15,982 nt of DNA from an uncultured Mollicutes bacterium (GCA_900550145.1 URRF01000028.1:1-15982), one strand, 5' to 3'; positions 1 to 8,404 are shown, counted from the stretch's first letter. Translations and numbers: made by a program. The notes: generated by a model not told the origin, from the letters alone.

Positions 1-3000
1 AAGACATTCTCTGCATTACAGGGTCCCAACTAGCCATTATCATTCCATTAGAATAGGTATTACCATTTACTATAATACTACTAGTATTAGTAGGGTCTAT
101 ATATAAAAAGGCTGAGCAGAACCTTGATTTCTCTTTTACATCTATATAATATGTACCTGCACTATAAAAATTTATAGTAGGATTAAGGTCTATATACATA
201 GTTTTTCTACCAAGACTAATATCTAGTACCCCTTGGGTAGAATCGAAAGTCATACCTTCTGAGAAAACTCCACTTTCTGAATTTTTAGTACCATATAAAT
301 TAACTACCCATTCACTTCCATTACTACTTATAACTACATCTTGAGTATTGTAATATATAATAAACTCATCTAGGGAGGTTAATTGTCCTGCCTTTGCAGT
401 GTCCTTAAAATATACTCCAGAGATTATTCTACATTCCCCTAAAGAAGTTCCTGTAAATTTAGTTCTTATATCTCTAAAATGAAGCTCAACTCCATTGTAT
501 AAACTAGCATCAGGGAGCATTAACTTTTCATGAATATTTGCAGCATAATAAACACAATCAAAATAGTTATATTTTTCTATATTTAGAGTAGTTCCACTAG
601 AAAATATATCAGGTACATCATCAGGACTTAATAGTGTCCACTTAGGAATGATAGTAAAATTACCATCCTGAGTAAACTTTATATGTTTATCAGCCAGATA
701 TCCACTTCCATCATTACCCAAATATATTTTACCTGCACCAGCCCACACTTCACCAGTCTTTAGATTTACACAATAACTAGGTCTAAATGTATTAGTTGGA
801 TTATAAGGATTAGTAGGATTAAAGTTTTCATAATGGCTACTAGAATTACCATTTGAGTCTATACCTTGTTGAGAGAACATATAGTCTCCATTGAATACAG
901 CAGAGCCTACTAAAGCATTACCAAATATACCAATATTAGCATATATTGCATCAAATGCCTCAAGTTTTTGCCAATAAGCTCCTGATGATTTAATAGCATT
1001 TTGAGCTGGAGTTTCATTATTCTGTTCAGTGCCAACCCAAGTCATTACTGCATTTAGGAAGTAATAGTTACCATCACTGGTATCAAAGACATAAGGACAT
1101 TTTTCTTCAGTACAAGTATAAGAGGCAGTATTACTATATATACCTTGTGGATATAATATCTGTCCATTCTTACCATTAGTACCATCCTTACCATCTGCTC
1201 CATCTTTACCATTCAAGCCATCAGTACCATTTACTCCACTAAGTCTGAATGGAGTCTGCCAAGGGTCTTCTAAAGTATTATTTACTATTCTAGTCTGAAT
1301 AGCCCATATATAAAGCTTACTGGATGTAGGTGTAGGAGTAGTTAAAGACCAGCCAGAAGGCTCTCTTTTATTCATTTCAGTACTATTATAAGTACCATCA
1401 TAAGTAGTTTCAGTACCTAAACAATATCTTATTTCCATACCTACCCCAGGTACTCCAGAAGCTCCTTGAGGACCTACAGCTCCAGTAGGACCAGCAGGAC
1501 CAGTATTACCTTGTGGTCCTTGTTCTCCACTAATACAAACAGGAGTTGTCCAATTACTATATAAGGTATTATCTGGATTAATAACAGCTGTAGTCATCCA
1601 TAAATACATACTATCTGTTACAGTTGGAGGATTAACTGTCCAACCAGAAGGCTCTCTTACTGTAACATTTAAACTAGGAGCTGTTGACCTAGAAGATGAT
1701 AAATTAAATCTGAACTCTGTTCTCTTACCATCCTGAGCTTGACCATCTTTACCATCAGTACCATCCTGACCATTCTTACCATTGACTGGAAGTACCTCAC
1801 TCCATACAGTTACTAAGCCAGTAGTACCATTTACTGAACCAATTGATTGCCACCATTGACCTTCAGTAGTAGGATAATCTACCCAACCACCACCTGGATT
1901 TGGATTATTACCAGTAGGTTTAGAAGGCTGAGTATCTGATTGATAATATACATAAGTCTTCCAATTAGGAGTAGAAGCATCCTTACCATTTACACCAGTT
2001 AATAAGTAAGGACCTTGCCATTCACCAACTAACTTATTATCATAAGTTACAGTAGCTTGAATACCCCAAATAGCTTCATTACCACTATAAGTAGGTATAA
2101 CTGAACCCCATATAGAGCCAGGATTTATATTGGTTTTATCTAATGCTGGAACTACATCAGCTCCTTCTGTCTTTGCATATAAAGACCTTACACTATTGCC
2201 TGGTTTTCCATCCTCTCCATCAGTACCATCTTGGCCATTAGCACCATTCTGGCCATACTTAGCCCATAAAGCTGCAATAGTCTTATCATTGACTCCTCCC
2301 TCAAAAGGACCCCATTGACCATTCTTGTATTTTCTAGTACAAACCCATTCCCATTGATAGTTTATATCTACTCCAGTAGGATTATCAGTCCATCCAGTAG
2401 GCACAAAGTCATCATCTTGTGATACATCAGTAGGAGTTTTAGGAGGTATAGGTGTATTAGTTCTTTGATATATATATTCCACTCCATCACCATCTCTACC
2501 ATTAACTCCCCATTTACTCCATAATGCAGGAGTAGACCACTGAGACCATACTAATGAATCATCTTGTCTTCTAATACAAGTCCATTCTGCCTGCATATCT
2601 ATAGATATTCCTGATGGATGGTCTGTCCATCCTTCTGGTACATCTTTATCTTTATTTACACTTTCAGGGGTATCTGGAACTTGTAAATCATTCTTAGTTA
2701 ATTTATAGATAAATTCAATGCCAGGAGCATCCTTTCCATCCAAACCATCTAATCCATTACTACCATTAGTACCATCTTTACCTGGATTTCCCTGAGGTCC
2801 AGTATCACCTTTCAGTCCTCTCTGTAAACCAAATTTAAACAGCATCTTATTCTCACCTATTATCTCTACATCAGCTGTAGCTATAGGAGCTTCATAAGCC
2901 TCTGCCTCTGCTTCAATATCTTCTAGGGATAAAGATTGCTTTTTCCAGTTATCTAAGTTAGACCAAGCATTGTCAGAATAGTCTGTGCTATTATAGTAAT

Positions 3001-3247
3001 ATGTGTAGCTTTCACCTTCTACATTATAGGTTATATATAAGCCTTCCCTTCTTAATTTAGCAGGAACTTTAACTAATGAATCTTGAAAATTACCTAACCA
3101 CTCTATATATATATGGTTATATTTCTCAAGGATTTCATCTAGAGTCTCTCCAGTATCAGGGTCAGTTATACCATCAATATAGACTATAGGATATATCTTT
3201 TTATATCCTTTACACATTGATTTCTTTACTAATTGTGCCTGTTTCAT
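1..3247 (-). CDS. Phage tail fibre / receptor-binding-type protein with collagen-like repeats, C-terminus outside window
   Basis: The frame is open from ATG 3247 to the left edge: 1082 codons with no TAA, TAG or TGA, so no stop-codon recoding is needed. Residues 1-110 are a head module (YNHIYIEW at 43-50, then a Tyr-rich stretch) of a kind I recall from Bacteroides and crAss-like phage tail proteins. Gly-X-Y stretches lie at about 145-172, 331-350, 489-507, 574-602 and 671-697. Between them are two pairs of modules: 177-250 with 256-333 (sharing GW-T-D-P and W...LW-K-G) and 508-574 with 604-672 (sharing REPSGW). Residues 764-860 have a VFNGDYMFSQQG and YCVNLKTGEVWAGAG pattern typical of Bacteroidetes phage minor structural proteins. 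The likely role is virion attachment to a cell-surface ligand; this is inferred from architecture. No Shine-Dalgarno precedes the ATG. The family name rests on memory, not a search. Confidence 0.75.
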   Translation of the reverse strand, partial: MKQAQLVKKSMCKGYKKIYPIVYIDGITDPDTGETLDEILEKYNHIYIEWLGNFQDSLVKVPAKLRREGLYITYNVEGESYTYYYNSTDYSDNAWSNLDNWKKQSLSLEDIEAEAEAYEAPIATADVEIIGENKMLFKFGLQRGLKGDTGPQGNPGKDGTNGSNGLDGLDGKDAPGIEFIYKLTKNDLQVPDTPESVNKDKDVPEGWTDHPSGISIDMQAEWTCIRRQDDSLVWSQWSTPALWSKWGVNGRDGDGVEYIYQRTNTPIPPKTPTDVSQDDDFVPTGWTDNPTGVDINYQWEWVCTRKYKNGQWGPFEGGVNDKTIAALWAKYGQNGANGQDGTDGEDGKPGNSVRSLYAKTEGADVVPALDKTNINPGSIWGSVIPTYSGNEAIWGIQATVTYDNKLVGEWQGPYLLTGVNGKDASTPNWKTYVYYQSDTQPSKPTGNNPNPGGGWVDYPTTEGQWWQSIGSVNGTTGLVTVWSEVLPVNGKNGQDGTDGKDGQAQDGKRTEFRFNLSSSRSTAPSLNVTVREPSGWTVNPPTVTDSMYLWMTTAVINPDNTLYSNWTTPVCISGEQGPQGNTGPAGPTGAVGPQGASGVPGVGMEIRYCLGTETTYDGTYNSTEMNKREPSGWSLTTPTPTSSKLYIWAIQTRIVNNTLEDPWQTPFRLSGVNGTDGLNGKDGADGKDGTNGKNGQILYPQGIYSNTASYTCTEEKCPYVFDTSDGNYYFLNAVMTWVGTEQNNETPAQNAIKSSGAYWQKLEAFDAIYANIGIFGNALVGSAVFNGDYMFSQQGIDSNGNSSSHYENFNPTNPYNPTNTFRPSYCVNLKTGEVWAGAGKIYLGNDGSGYLADKHIKFTQDGNFTIIPKWTLLSPDDVPDIFSSGTTLNIEKYNYFDCVYYAANIHEKLMLPDASLYNGVELHFRDIRTKFTGTSLGECRIISGVYFKDTAKAGQLTSLDEFIIYYNTQDVVISSNGSEWVVNLYGTKNSESGVFSEGMTFDSTQGVLDISLGRKTMYIDLNPTINFYSAGTYYIDVKEKSRFCSAFLYIDPTNTSSIIVNGNTYSNGMIMASWDPVMQRMS

Positions 3248-3256
3248 ATATAATAC

Positions 3257-3290
3257 AATTAAGGGGGAATTTTTGGTTCCCCCTAATTAA
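3257..3290 (-). terminator. GC-rich hairpin between two phage genes
   Basis: Arms 3262-3268/9 (AGGGGGAA) and 3277-3284 (TTCCCCCT) pair perfectly around a seven-base loop, and AATT sequences extend the stem imperfectly. On the minus strand it sits 10 bases after the stop of the Ig/BACON gene and ends about 14 bases before the tail-protein ATG. There is no clear U-run after it, so it may be a weak terminator, an attenuator or an RNA-stability element. The hairpin is seen; the function is inferred. Confidence 0.45.
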
Positions 3291-3293
3291 ACA

Positions 3294-4676
3294 TTAAGCT
3301 ATAGTTATTGTCCAACTATCATTAGAAGTAATACTTACAGTCTTAGCACCAGACTCAGTAGCACTCCAAGTCAAGCTAGTAGGACTAACTTCAAGAGTAG
3401 AATTACCACCATTCTGAGTTACTGTAACTGTATTAGTCTTTCCATTAGCTGTAGCAGTAACAACTACTGACCTAGAAGTTATATTAGGATTAGCTGCTGC
3501 TGTCAATGTAGTACCTGACAGAGTAAATCCAGTAGAACCAGTAGGTATACTCAAAGTAGGAGTAGCAGTTTCAGGAGAAACTGATGCTGTACCACCAGAA
3601 GTATAAACAGCAGTCTTACTTCTTGAAGCTCCAGAAGTGATAGTAGATGTACCACCTGTACCAGCAATAGTAGTAGGATTAGCACTTATAGTTACTACCC
3701 AGTCTCCATAAGTATAGTTTTCAATCTTATTTTCTTCTTGAACAATAGTAGCTGTTGCAGTTCCAGTCTTACCATTAGCAATAACAGATGCAGTCACAGT
3801 ACCCAAAGTAGTCTCAGGTTTAGCAGTAGTATTCAAGTTATCAATAACTACTACACCAGTAGTAGTGTTAACAATAACACCTGTACCTTGGTAATTTGTA
3901 GCTTCATTGCCAGATTCAGTTCCACCTCCACTAGTAGCACCATTCCATCCCCAAGTTTGAGTCCATGACACAGTAGGAGAAATATCATCACCATTAGCCT
4001 TAGCTTTAGGATAGCTCAAAGTCACAGCTGGATTAGCATAAGTCTTAACACCAGCAGCTTGTCTTGCAACACCTTCAAATATTACAGCCTTATCAGTAGA
4101 AGTAGTAGGATAATTAGTACCTCCTGCATAAATCTTTAAAGCATTATCTATTGCTGCTCCTGTATTATTAGCATTGTATTTAACAATAACTTTAGCTGCA
4201 AATACATCAGTTACTCCTGGGTCAGGGACAATAATCTTGTATTGTCCATCACCTCCTGCTGTAAAGTTATTCCTTATATTTGCTCTTGTACTTCCTAGTG
4301 AACCATCAGTCTGCATCCACTGGCTTCCTACTGCCAAATATACCTCAGCAGGTAAAGCATTAAGTACTATACTCTTCATATTGGAGTTTAGAGCAAACTG
4401 CACATAGTAAGCAGTATTAGGTAGTGAAAGTATACCACTGGAAGGAGTTAAGGTAGTAGTAATACTGTCTAAAGAACTACCTCCAGTAATTACAACACTG
4501 TTAGCTGATACTGCATTTACTTTTGAACATTGTACTGTAGCTGTCTCATTAGAAGATGTCTTCACTGTAACTGTATTACTTACAGGACCTCTTCCCACAA
4601 AAGAAGCTTTAGGGGTTATTGTAAAAGTAGAGTCTCCAGTACCAGAACTCTTACTTATATCAAAATATATTGCCAT
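3294..4676 (-). CDS. Phage structural protein with Ig-like repeats and a C-terminal half BACON domain
   Basis: A 460-residue, Thr/Ser/Ala-rich, beta-type protein with no signal peptide or membrane segment, as expected for a virion protein. Ig-like units can be seen at about 218-313 (ending GKTGTATATIVQ) and 326-422 (ending NGKTNTVTVTQNGG). Residues 428-460 match the first half of a BACON domain (LEVSPTSLTWSA...VSITSNDSWTI), then the gene stops. BACON means Bacteroidetes-associated carbohydrate-binding, often N-terminal, and occurs in crAss-like phages. A decoration or glycan-adhesion role is likely but inferred. The N-terminal 215 residues match nothing I recognise. The start ATG at 4676 is preceded only by an AATT-rich stretch with no Shine-Dalgarno, unlike every chromosomal gene to the right. 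It lies between the stub at 4695 and the tail protein, in one direction, as in a phage structural operon. Confidence 0.7.
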   Translation of the reverse strand: MAIYFDISKSSGTGDSTFTITPKASFVGRGPVSNTVTVKTSSNETATVQCSKVNAVSANSVVITGGSSLDSITTTLTPSSGILSLPNTAYYVQFALNSNMKSIVLNALPAEVYLAVGSQWMQTDGSLGSTRANIRNNFTAGGDGQYKIIVPDPGVTDVFAAKVIVKYNANNTGAAIDNALKIYAGGTNYPTTSTDKAVIFEGVARQAAGVKTYANPAVTLSYPKAKANGDDISPTVSWTQTWGWNGATSGGGTESGNEATNYQGTGVIVNTTTGVVVIDNLNTTAKPETTLGTVTASVIANGKTGTATATIVQEENKIENYTYGDWVVTISANPTTIAGTGGTSTITSGASRSKTAVYTSGGTASVSPETATPTLSIPTGSTGFTLSGTTLTAAANPNITSRSVVVTATANGKTNTVTVTQNGGNSTLEVSPTSLTWSATESGAKTVSITSNDSWTITIA

Positions 4677-4694
4677 AATAATTAATTAATTAAT

Positions 4695-4847
4695 CTAATT
4701 AGTAGTGTTTAAGTCCCACTCAAAGTAGTGTGTTTGGTCAAAGTTACCTTCAGGCCAAGAAAATACATCAAATGATGGATAAGCTACTCCTACTTCAGCT
4801 GTTCCTACTTTAGCTATAATAGTTATTTTATATTTATTGTTCTTACC
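4695..4847 (-). pseudogene. 3' stub of a third phage gene, cut at the junction
   Basis: Reading minus strand, an open frame enters from the penicillin-binding-protein 3' end (first upstream stop at 4848-4850) and ends at TAG 4695-4697. Its last 40 residues (VGTAEVGVAYPSFDVFSWPE, then GNFDQTHYFEWDL near the end) look like real protein with low-complexity-free composition and phage-like codon use. It stops 18 bases before the Ig/BACON gene ATG. No start codon or ribosome site exists upstream in this window, because the sequence turns into a chromosomal gene in another frame. I read it as the C-terminus of a phage structural gene whose 5' part is missing here. Confidence 0.6.
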
Positions 4848-4850
4848 TTA
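4820..4850. other. Junction between phage-type and Firmicutes chromosomal sequence
   Basis: Left of here the genes have higher G+C, no Shine-Dalgarno and Bacteroidetes-type domains; right of here they are AT-rich Firmicutes housekeeping genes. The phage frame is already disrupted by a stop at 4848-4850, and the PBP stop codon is 4823-4825, so the break lies within this interval. There is no integrase, att-like flank, tRNA target or insertion sequence at the boundary. The position is seen from reading frames; its cause is inferred. Confidence 0.6.
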
Positions 4851-4882
4851 TCATAAGTTGTATTATTATAAGTTATTTTATA
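4821..4882. repeat. 12-bp direct repeat, one copy on the junction
   Basis: AGTTATTTTATA occurs at 4821-4832 and again at 4871-4882, exactly 50 bases apart. The left copy covers the PBP stop codon and the junction; the right copy is inside the PBP coding end, where it encodes YKIT. The left copy also reads YKIT in the phage frame. In such AT-rich DNA a 12-mer can recur by chance, but its place makes it a candidate for microhomology at the breakpoint. Confidence 0.5.
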
Positions 4883-7774
4883 ACTAATTTTAAACGTTTC
4901 CTCTTTATCAGTAGTAATCTCATTAACTATTTCATTATTTGAATTAGTAATTACCTTCGTTATAACTGCATCACTAGTAACATCCTTAAAATTATTTAGT
5001 ACAGTAACAGGTGGATCATTTTCAAAATAAACATCTCCAATATTCAAAGTTACTAACTCTTTACCCTTAAGCATAACAGATACTAATGATATAGGAGCAG
5101 TAGATAATGTATATTCACTACCAGAACTACTAGTAGTTTTATCATTTTTCCATGCTGTTTTTACAACAAATTTAATGTCTCCACTATACTTACTTATATC
5201 AATTGTTGTCTTAGTATCAGTTGTAGTAGTTACATAATTTTCTGAACCAGATGAATCAACTATATATATATCATATCCAAATTCTCCAAGTTTTTCTATT
5301 TGCTTTTTATGATACTTAGTATAACTTGTTTTAAAATCTCCCATACCATCTATAAAATATTTTTCTGCCCATTCATCAGTAAAATATTCAGGTATTTTTA
5401 CACTATCCCAAGTTAATGTAGCAATTTTCTTATCAAGAGATACTGTAAAATTATTTGGATTATTTAACTTCTTATAAACAGGAGATACAGTTGTTGGTTC
5501 AGTACCAGATTTAAAATATTCAGTTGTAATTTTATCTGATGGAGTAGCATCACTAGGAAGCATAGCAGGAATAGTATCCTTTTCAACTTGTACTGAAACT
5601 ACACTTTTTGGCGTTGTAAAGTTTTTAGGACTATCACTAAGCATACCACTCATAATTAAGTTAAATACTCTATCTTTTCTATTATTATCAGCAAGAGTAT
5701 TATATCCATCAGTAATTTTATCATATCCATACCATAAACCAATAGATATCTTAGGAGTATAACCAACTACCCAATAATCTTTAACTGCATCATAAGGAAG
5801 CCCAAATTCTCTAATTGTTGCATCATAGAAATCAGTAGTACCAGTCTTAGCTGCAATTTGTCTTCCATAAATTCTTGCACCACTACTAAGTCCAGAATCT
5901 ACAGCCCATATAAGAGAATTAGTAATTATATATGCAGTAGAATCAGATATAACCTTAGTTTTAGATGGCTTATATTCTTTAACTTGATTTGAATCCAAAT
6001 AAACTATTTTAGTTACTGTATATGGTTCTATATAATACCCACCATTTGCAAATACAGCATAAGCAGCAGCCATCTCAAGTGGGTTAGTACCATTAAATGA
6101 TCCAAGAGCATGACCTTCATGCATTACACCATTTTCTTTTTCTGGCTCTATTCCAACAGAAGTTACAAACTTTTCAATATTCTTTCTTCCAGCATTTTGA
6201 AACGCTTTTAAAGCAGGAATATTCCTTGATAAACCAAGTGATTGTCTTAATGTAAGAAATCCATAATATGATCCATCCCAGTTTTTAATTTGAGAGCCAC
6301 CAGTATATCCATGTGGTTCATCGATAAATGGAGTATAAGTAGACCAATTATTATATTCAACACCAGGAGCATAATCAAATAAAGGTTTAGCAGTTGATCC
6401 AGGTTGATTATTTAAATCAGTAGCTCTATTAAGTCCAAGAGCAACAGTATTTCTACCACCACTTATAGCAACTATACCACCATTTTCAACATCAGTAACA
6501 GCAACACCAACTTGAACTTTATCATTTACCCATGTATACTTATCACCATTTATTATACTATTTAAATGATTTTGCTTATCTTTATCTAATGTTGTATATA
6601 TTTTCATAGGAGTATTATAAGGATTTTCCCCAGTTTTTTCATATATTTCATCAACTACAACATCAATAAAATTTTGATATTCATTTGTATAACTCTTAGT
6701 TGATAACAATGACTCAACACTAATAGAATTTGCCATTTCTTCTTCTTCCTCAGTAATATACCCATGTCTTTTCATTAATCTTAATACAGTAGCTCTTCTT
6801 TCACTAGCTGCTTGTGGATGAACATAAGGATCATAAGCAGTAGGTGCTTGGAAAAGTCCCGCAATAAGAGCAGCTTCAGATAAATTTAAATCAGATACAC
6901 TTTTTCCAAAATAAGTATTTGCTGCCTCAGAAACTCCATAAGAATGAGATCCAAGGAATGGAATATTAACATAATATTCTAATATCTGTTCCTTTGTATA
7001 ATTCTTTTCTAACTTAAATACTGCCATATAAATATCTGTAAACTTACGAATTATACCACGTATACCAACAGCAATATCACCAGTATATGCCTTTTTACTT
7101 ATTTGCATGGTTATAGTAGATGCACCACCTGCACCAGAATGCCCCAAAAGCTGTCCTGCAGATGCCTTTAAAAACCTTGGTAAATCAACTCCATTATGTT
7201 GATAAAATCTAGAATCCTCAGTAGCAATAATCGCATCAATTAAAACTTGTGGCATATCATCAAAAGTAATAGTATCTCTAAGTTCAGTACCGAGTTTAGC
7301 AATTACAGATCCATCACTTGCATACATTATACTTGATTCTTTCCTATATAAATTGCTTGGATTAAAGTCAGGTGCTGACATAGCAATATATCCAATAAAT
7401 AAAAATCCACCAACTATACAACAAAGCACAAATACTAAAAATACATTTACTAAAGTTGATAATACTTTATTCTTTTCCATCTTTTTCTTCTTAGATTTCT
7501 TCTTTGACATAACTTCATCCCCACCACTATCTATTTCTGAAATATTATCATTATTATTTTCTAATCCCTTTTTCTTATCTATAATAAACTTTGCAAAAAA
7601 TGCAATTCCCACTAAAGAAGCAATAATTATAAACGTTCTTAATACTCCAATAGCAATACATCCAATAACTATAACAACTATCATTAGCGTAAATATAGTT
7701 AATAGTTGCTTATCATTCACTATTTTAGATAATATTTTCTTAAATCTCTTAAAAAACTTCTTAAACTTTTTCAT
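4823..7774 (-). CDS. pbp1A: Class A penicillin-binding protein (bifunctional transglycosylase/transpeptidase)
   Basis: Polymerises lipid II and cross-links the peptides outside the membrane. Residues 24-65 form a membrane hairpin, followed by a Lys-rich linker and a third membrane segment at about 107-131. The GT51 transglycosylase domain follows (EDSRFYQHNG at 186-195 with catalytic Glu186; STITMQ 219-224). The transpeptidase domain has STAK 460-463 (nucleophile Ser460), SRN 516-518 and KTG 643-645, so both activities look intact. Beyond about residue 780 lie fibronectin/Ig-like C-terminal domains. At 983 residues it is longer than most class A PBPs, mainly through the N-terminal hairpin and C-terminal domains. 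The ATG at 7774 has a strong AGGAGG site. recU ends 15 bases upstream, the recU-ponA pairing known from Bacillus subtilis. Met89 (7508-7510) could be a second start. No terminator follows, because phage-type sequence begins at the stop codon. Confidence 0.93.
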   Translation of the reverse strand: MKKFKKFFKRFKKILSKIVNDKQLLTIFTLMIVVIVIGCIAIGVLRTFIIIASLVGIAFFAKFIIDKKKGLENNNDNISEIDSGGDEVMSKKKSKKKKMEKNKVLSTLVNVFLVFVLCCIVGGFLFIGYIAMSAPDFNPSNLYRKESSIMYASDGSVIAKLGTELRDTITFDDMPQVLIDAIIATEDSRFYQHNGVDLPRFLKASAGQLLGHSGAGGASTITMQISKKAYTGDIAVGIRGIIRKFTDIYMAVFKLEKNYTKEQILEYYVNIPFLGSHSYGVSEAANTYFGKSVSDLNLSEAALIAGLFQAPTAYDPYVHPQAASERRATVLRLMKRHGYITEEEEEMANSISVESLLSTKSYTNEYQNFIDVVVDEIYEKTGENPYNTPMKIYTTLDKDKQNHLNSIINGDKYTWVNDKVQVGVAVTDVENGGIVAISGGRNTVALGLNRATDLNNQPGSTAKPLFDYAPGVEYNNWSTYTPFIDEPHGYTGGSQIKNWDGSYYGFLTLRQSLGLSRNIPALKAFQNAGRKNIEKFVTSVGIEPEKENGVMHEGHALGSFNGTNPLEMAAAYAVFANGGYYIEPYTVTKIVYLDSNQVKEYKPSKTKVISDSTAYIITNSLIWAVDSGLSSGARIYGRQIAAKTGTTDFYDATIREFGLPYDAVKDYWVVGYTPKISIGLWYGYDKITDGYNTLADNNRKDRVFNLIMSGMLSDSPKNFTTPKSVVSVQVEKDTIPAMLPSDATPSDKITTEYFKSGTEPTTVSPVYKKLNNPNNFTVSLDKKIATLTWDSVKIPEYFTDEWAEKYFIDGMGDFKTSYTKYHKKQIEKLGEFGYDIYIVDSSGSENYVTTTTDTKTTIDISKYSGDIKFVVKTAWKNDKTTSSSGSEYTLSTAPISLVSVMLKGKELVTLNIGDVYFENDPPVTVLNNFKDVTSDAVITKVITNSNNEIVNEITTDKEETFKISYKITYNNTTYDKVRTINIK

Positions 7775-7789
7775 TTATCCTCCTACAAT

Positions 7790-8332
7790 TTACTTAAAAT
7801 ATAAATTATCAATAACCTTTATATAATTAACCCTTGGAATATACGCATCAGGTATTCTATGTGCCTTTGATTCAAAATAATCAATAGGAATAGATTTTCT
7901 ATTCTCACTATTTATATAATCAATTATTTCATCTATCTCTATCAAATACGTAATATTGTTTTTATAAAACCTAACTATTAAAAATGATATTCCACCATGT
8001 TCCTTAACTCTTTTTAAATGCTTTAATTGATGTGTATGAAGATTAGAAAGGGCAAAACTACTCGAATTTTTTACTTCCTTCGCATCAAAATCAATATACT
8101 TTCCCTTATATATTCCATTATAATCAGTGGTTGATGGCATTTCATAAAATGCTTCTGTTATTATAGTATGATTCTTATTATAATTAACCTTGCTAACTTT
8201 AATGGGAGTTGGTTTTTTATATACTATAGCAATATCATTATCTAAATAATAACTATTTGTATTATTTATATCATTTTCTAAATCCATCCCTCTATTAGCA
8301 TGACTGCTTAGAATTTTGTTGTTATATATCAC
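7790..8332 (-). CDS. recU: Holliday junction resolvase RecU
   Basis: Cuts four-way DNA junctions in recombination repair and chromosome segregation; works with RecA and RuvAB in Firmicutes. The 180-residue protein has the family signatures ANRGMDLE (12-19), KKPTPI (39-44), STTDYNGIYKGKYIDFDAKE (67-86) and a C-terminal YIPRVNYI pattern. By alignment from memory with B. subtilis RecU (Asp88, Glu101, Lys103), the metal-site residues are Asp70, Asp83 and Lys85, so the usual Glu is Asp. I chose GTG 8332 because the conserved NRGM motif lies upstream of the first internal Met, and AAGGTGG sits just ahead of it; the ATG overlapping this GTG (8332-8334) is in another frame and is followed at once by TGA. 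It is slightly short at the N-terminus compared with B. subtilis. It heads the operon with the PBP gene. Confidence 0.93.
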   Translation of the reverse strand: MIYNNKILSSHANRGMDLENDINNTNSYYLDNDIAIVYKKPTPIKVSKVNYNKNHTIITEAFYEMPSTTDYNGIYKGKYIDFDAKEVKNSSSFALSNLHTHQLKHLKRVKEHGGISFLIVRFYKNNITYLIEIDEIIDYINSENRKSIPIDYFESKAHRIPDAYIPRVNYIKVIDNLYFK

Positions 8333-8404
8333 ATTACCACCTTACTTAAGTATACTACATATTTTAATCAATTACTACAAGAATTATGGTATAAAATGAT
8401 ATGT

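Noticed and set aside
1140..2815. Repeated short blocks such as ACCATC/ACCATT that might suggest a CRISPR or tandem non-coding array
   Set aside because: They are codon repeats of Gly-X-Y collagen-like coding sequence in an open frame, with irregular spacing.
1..3247. Recoded stop codons (TAG or TGA read as an amino acid), as in some crAss-like phages
   Set aside because: I read every codon of the frame and found no in-frame TAA, TAG or TGA; Trp is TGG throughout. The standard code is enough.
1..4700. Diversity-generating retroelement target in the tail protein
   Set aside because: No reverse transcriptase or template repeat lies in the window and the protein's C-terminus, the usual variable site, is cut off. 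Nothing supports it here.
1..4822. Integrated prophage in the Firmicutes chromosome
   Set aside because: No integrase, attachment repeats or tRNA target at the boundary, and the phage side ends inside a structural gene.
7353..7826. 157-codon plus-strand ORF opposite the PBP N-terminus
   Set aside because: It is the complement of the Lys- and Ile-rich PBP start; it has no ribosome site and no family features.
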